From positions 12,471,187 to 12,535,186 of the forward strand of contig CM025853.1 of assembly GCA_003952965.2 (NCBI GenBank): 64,000 nucleotides of DNA, given 5' to 3'. The stretch is from Morella rubra (lineage: Eukaryota; Streptophyta; Magnoliopsida; Fagales; Myricaceae). The translations under genes were made by a program, and so were the position numbers. Positions 59,710 to 64,000 of this stretch are shown piece by piece (the stretch's first letter is position 1; each line of letters opens with the position of its first letter). A model generated the notes under the pieces. It had not been told where the DNA came from. It made no database searches and saw only the letters and a list, made by a program, of their open reading frames with translations.

Positions 59710-62700
59710 ATAAGTCCAAATTTTGGACTTGGACATTTTTACCCCCAATTTTCTCTAAAATGCAGAAATTACCCCATGTGCTTCCAAGGGCATTTCGGTC
59801 TTTTTCACTTATTCAATTTAGCTGAAATTTTTAGGACAAGATCTATAATTACTAAACTTCATTTTTGAAAATTTTGGTGTAAGAATTCAATCTGTTTCTA
59901 TTAGAAAAATTCCCTCGTGTATTCGGGTGTTCTATAATTTTTAAGGAAATTTGCATGTGTAAATCTTAGAATTAAGGCAACCCAAGAGGGGGTGAATTGG
60001 TTTCAAAAAATTTTCGAAACTCACCCTTTAGAAAGTATTTGCTAGCTACAAGTTCCATAAAGAGAAACGATTGCAATAAAAGATTAAACACAAGAATATA
60101 TATTGCAACTCAAATAGAGAAATAAAACTTAGAACAAGAAACTAGTAGCACAATGTAAGGAGATAAAGGAAGAGAAGCAAACACAAGATTTTTAGGTGGT
60201 TCGGCAAACCTGCCTATATCCACCCCTCAATCTCCTTTATCGAGCCTTGAGGTTTATCCACTATGCTCCCTTCAACCAAAGGAAAGGTTTCCTTACACTT
60301 GAGCTTGAGAAACACCTCTTCAAGCCTTAAGAACGAATTTGAGAACAAACCTCTCCAAACTCCTTCTTTTGATGAACAACCCTCACCAAAAGGAAACAAG
60401 AGAATCACTCTCTTAAAGTGTATAGGGATGAACGAAAATGCCCACTAAAACTTCCTTGATGGAGTAGATGTTACAATGAGAAATTTCTATCTTTTAGGCT
60501 TCACACAATAACAAGGATGTGAAAGTGTTGATTATGTGTGAATGATGTTTAAAAAGGATTGAAAGGTTTTTTTATCACTCTTAGCCTTAATAAAATGATT
60601 TTGATCATTCAGCAACTTTTAAAAGTCGTAGGAATGGCTTTATATAGGCATTATAAGAAAAATAGCCATTAGTAGCTGTTTGGAGTTGAGCTATTAAAAA
60701 TTCACGAGCCAGTCGACCACTGCAGGTTTACGTTACCCAACAGTCATAATGTCAAATGTCAGAATAGTTTTTTTTTTCATTTTTCAAACTAACCGGTTGA
60801 CCGCTATACCAAGCGGTCGAAGATCGGTCGACCGCTTCACCAGTCGGTCGACCTCCTCAACTTAAGCACATGATCTGGTTGTTTTAAAAATATGATTTTG
60901 ACTAACTTAAAATACCAATTTTAAAGACTAACTTCTCATAAGTATATAAAAGGTTTGAGAGTTTAATTGGGATATTTTGAAGCCATTTAAAACATTTTTA
61001 AATCTTCAAAACAAGTGGTAAAACAGTTCATGCAAGTTTTGAAGAAATATGCAAGTGTGTGGTTCAAATCCTTGTTAAAGATGAAGTCTTAGAGTTACAA
61101 AGATTACCCTAGCATCTTGAGTCTTTACTTTAAGAGCACTTCCATTGAAGGGGATGTTGCTTGATCGCTCCGTGCTCATTTTGGATCCGCTTTGCTTCAC
61201 ATCTCAATTATTTTATTGTTATCATCAAAACATTTGATTGTGACTAAAAGCCAACAGCATGCACGTATTTTATTTAGCTTGACATAACTATATGCACACC
61301 TCTATGCAATGACATATTGATAGCATCAAACACACTCAGAGATGGTCAGTAGCAACAAATCACCATGTAAAAGCTTCCATTAATTCTTTCTTTTTCAAAA
61401 TCATTAAGCACTTAAGCATGTGGCAAGATGCCACTTATTTCACATTTTCCAGCCACTCAACTGAAAGAAAAGTTTGTCATAGGGCATTGCCTATGAAAAG
61501 CTCAAATAAAAAGAAATCTATACAAGCTTCTACATGAAGACAACATGCAAGAAGTAGGAAAAATCTTCCAAGCTCACATATGCATTTTTCTTTTCCCTCT
61601 TGGTCCAACCCGTGAACTATCCAAGTGTCTATTCCCCATCTATGCCCATATCACTTACATGCAAATATTCAATCATTATTCAAACATCAAGGCAAGCAAG
61701 ATTTTGTTCACAAAAATGCAAGGATCACTCATTCGGCAGATGCACCTTTTTTCCACTTTTCCTCATTATCCCCCTACATGCATGTGACTATTCCAAAAGA
61801 AAACCCCCGAAATCATCATTCTAATCTCAGCCGTGACCCCCAAAATCATTTTCCCATCACAACTCACAACTAAGCATCACAAACCCCATGTAACATAAAC
61901 CTATCTCACCCTTACCTCCTATAGCTTCGGTGGTGCTGATTTTCCCTTGGAAAAAACACCTAGAAGCATGACGCAAGTTAGAAAAGTGAAAACAAAATCT
62001 GAAGGGGACAAAAAGAGGGTGCAGGCTGACTACTTCTCTCTCTTTCCCCTTTTTTCTTCTCTTGCTCTTCTTTTTCTCCATTCGGTCTCTCCCTTTTATC
62101 TCTTGGTTTCTTCTCTTTTCCCCTTGGTTTCTCCCATTTCTTTCTCCTTCGGTCTGAAGGTAACTCTCTCTGTCTCTCTTTCAATCACTAAGTGTCTTAT
62201 GCCACTCTCCCTTATCTCTCTATCTCTCTCACCTTTTCGATAACAACATGGCTCCCCTCACTTGACCAAAGGTTCTTGGTGGCTAAACCCTTGGTTAAAA
62301 CATTTAACTCCACACCCTAGGCCTATGATAGCTAATGATGAACTGATTGTTTTCTAAGAGAAGCCAGCCTGTTAAATAGTCACCTTGGTCGGCTAAGAGG
62401 CAGATTTTGCCAAGTGTTTGCATAACTCTTACCTAGGCAATCATTAGGATTGCTTAAATCCATTTTGCCCACACAAAATAAACCATCAAACTGCCCAAGC
62501 TTCCAATGTATCAATGCATGCAGAAAAGACAAAATGAGGGCCAATGGGAGAGTGTAGAGTAATCGGCTGAAGGGGGAAAAGAAAGAGAGAGAAAACAAAA
62601 AGAAAAAATTGCCATTAAATGCATCAGGCATGCTTCATTTGACCAAGACATAGAGTGTATTAAAAATTAATGCAAGATAAGGGATATTAATTAGACTATG

Positions 62701-63117
62701 ATATAATATAATATAAGGATGAAAGCAAAATATTCAAGGGCATAATAGCAACTTATAATCAGTTATAAGCGCAAAAAAATAATAATGAAATGTTAAGCAA
62801 GGATCATTAAACATGCTAAATATTAGGAACATTAAAGCAAGAAATAAAATTAAACATAGATATCATTTGGAAAGACTTTTTAGTAGAATTAAATTCCTTA
62901 ATGTAAGTAGTAATGAATTAATATCAATTATTAAGTAAATAATATGAAAACAAATGCAACCACCTAATGAAAATTAAGAGAATTAAAAATATGCAAGCAA
63001 GTATATTAAAAATCATTTGAGCTTAATAAAGAAATAATTTAGACTAGAAAAATCCAATTAGCATATTATACTAAGTTTAATATATGTCAAATAGGTGAAA
63101 AAGAGAGGGGCGTTACA
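59710..63117 (-). mobile_element. Partial Tekay-like Gypsy LTR, copy B, with a nested LTR
   Basis: The right end, inverted, reads TGTAACGCCCCTCTC, the expected start of a Tekay-type LTR. Its sequence matches copy A at 53710-55260 in blocks (for example GGTGCTGATTTTCCCTTGG against GGTGCTAGTTTCCTTTGG). A CT-rich leader is seen near 62030-62230. The LTR at 59958-61256 is inserted in it. Partial, with no pol. Confidence 0.65.
59958..61256 (-). mobile_element. Solo LTR, Copia-type family, subfamily II
   Basis: The 1,299-bp fossil on the minus strand starts TGTTGGCTTTTAGTCACAAT and ends ...TCTAAGATTTACA. GCATG flanks it exactly (59953-59957 and 61257-61261). It is closely similar to the LTR at 31894-33180. 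Inverted GGTCGACC motifs lie near 60790-60850. Confidence 0.88.
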
Positions 63118-63890
63118 CTAATGCAACACAAATTGTAAAGGGCGATCAATTCAATCTAAATTAGTGTCTGAAAATTGATTTAGAAAAGAAAGATATGGAA
63201 AACATTCCCTATGCATTTGCAGTTGGCAGTTTAATGCATGCATTGGTCTGTACAAGACCTGATATAGCCTTTGTTGTGGGAATATTAGGTAGATATCAAA
63301 GTAACTCAGGAATGGACCATCGGAAGGCTGCCAAAAAGGTTATGAGATATCTATAAGGGACCAAGGATTACATGCTCACTTATAAGCATGTAGACAATCT
63401 AGAAGTGGTTGGATACTTAGATTCAGATTTTGCTGGGTGTCAAGATTCTAGAAAGTCCACTTATGGATATGTCTTTATGCTAGCAGGAGGTGCTATTTCA
63501 TGGAAGAGTGCAAAACAAACGATTGTTGCATCATCTACTATGGAAGCAGAGTTCATTGCATGCTTTGAGACAACTTCATAGGTAAAATGGTTAAAGAATT
63601 TTATCACAGGGCTTCAAGTGTTAAATTCGATATCCAAGCCAATAAGGATTTACTGTGATAACTCGGCAACAATTTTCTTTTAAAAAAACAACAAAAGTAG
63701 GAGTCGAAGTAAACATATTGACATAAAGTATCTTGCTGTCAAAGAAAGAATTAAGGCACAAGAAGTGGTTATTGAACACATTAGTACGGGCTCGATGATT
63801 GCTGATCCCATGACAAAGGGACTCTCAGTTAAGATGTATTTGAAACATGTAGAGAGCATGAGATTAGTTAGTTCACTTTATGCTTAAGAT
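63118..63890 (+). pseudogene. RNase H remnant of the Copia fossil
   Basis: The motifs PYAFAVGSLMHALVCTRPDI, VGYLDSDFAGCQDSRKSTYG, YVFMLAGGAISWKSAKQ, ASSTMEAEFIACFE, HIDIKYLAVKERI and ADPMTKGLSVKMYLKHVESM are the standard end of a Copia pol, with the RNase H Asp and Glu motifs visible. Fossil. Confidence 0.87.
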
Positions 63891-64000
63891 CTTATTCCTT
63901 GTCGTACTTATTTATTGTCAATGAAGTAATTTTGTGCACATAAAATGTTTGCTCCTATATAGTCCATTGAAACAATTTGGACCAAGAGTGACTTATTGGA
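63891..64000 (+). other. Right edge, after the Copia pol
   Basis: AT-rich DNA following the pol end. The 3' LTR of the Copia fossil should begin here or beyond the window; no start is clear. Confidence 0.4.

Larger units (their letters stand above)
38119..64000 (+). mobile_element. Ty1/Copia fossil, nested and running off the right edge
   Basis: Own sequence is seen at 38119-38395, 49558-51836, about 55265-56802 and 63118-64000. Parts in order are primer-binding site, leader, gag with a zinc-knuckle region, pre-integrase and integrase, the start of RT, and RNase H. The domains are all in plus orientation. Between them lie an 11.2 kb CACTA element, two partial Tekay-like LTRs and several Copia-type LTRs. 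It is broken in many places and not all domains are complete. Confidence 0.8.

Noticed and set aside
51837-63117. One large Tekay element with two LTRs enclosing its own interior
   Set aside because: Flanks differ (ATTTT against CTAAT) and the interior is Copia integrase and RT, not Gypsy pol. Two partial LTRs fit better.

Overview
The window is nuclear DNA from a flowering plant, most likely a eudicot. It is AT-rich, with one multi-exon host gene at the left and tens of kilobases of nested plant transposable elements to its right. I cannot name the species from sequence alone.

Left part (1 to about 16.7 kb). The only clear host gene lies on the minus strand, 15586 down to 1665. It has four coding exons with canonical splice sites, joining to 470 residues. 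It matches a conserved plant family often labelled 'hydroxyproline-rich glycoprotein family protein': a Ser/Gly/Arg-rich N-terminus, an RGG-type segment and a conserved acidic/helical C-terminus. Its second intron is about 10.4 kb because it holds a 1.24 kb solo LTR and a decayed L1-type LINE of about 5.5 kb with an internal tandem duplication.

Middle part (about 16.7 to 37.7 kb). A broken Athila-like Ty3/Gypsy element (gag, RNase H and integrase remains) has been invaded repeatedly: a non-autonomous hAT with an 8-bp target duplication, a Tekay-like solo LTR that itself holds a 1.28 kb Copia-type solo LTR, and a non-autonomous CACTA element with GTGACGAAA/TTTCGTCAC arrays and a possible captured host-gene fragment. 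Next come a second CACTA remnant (minus strand) split by another solo LTR, then a Gypsy LTR fragment.

Right part (about 38.1 to 64 kb). A broken Ty1/Copia element (primer-binding site, gag, integrase, start of RT, RNase H) runs off the right edge. It hosts an 11,162-bp CACTA element (38396-49557; TIRs CACTACAAGAA...TTCTTGTAGTG; 3-bp AAG duplication), two partial Tekay-like LTRs and several nested Copia-type LTRs, most with exact 5-bp duplications.

The most unusual object is the 11.2 kb CACTA element. Besides TNP2-like and Transposase_24-like genes it carries an extra gene, present twice (one copy cut down to its coiled-coil end). The extra gene resembles the 'putative plant transposon protein' (Transposase_32-like) family, and a third, divergent homologue lies in the separate CACTA remnant at 33-34 kb. 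About 55 copies of a CpG-centred palindrome (T[CT]CG[AG]A, usually inside CGTCCGGACG-like 10-mers) surround the promoters and introns of its transcription units and its 3' end, and are nearly absent from the transposase block. A parallel case is the U3 of the Copia-type solo LTRs, which carries clustered GGTCGACC palindromes upstream of the TATA box, replaced by TGTCGACA in one subfamily.
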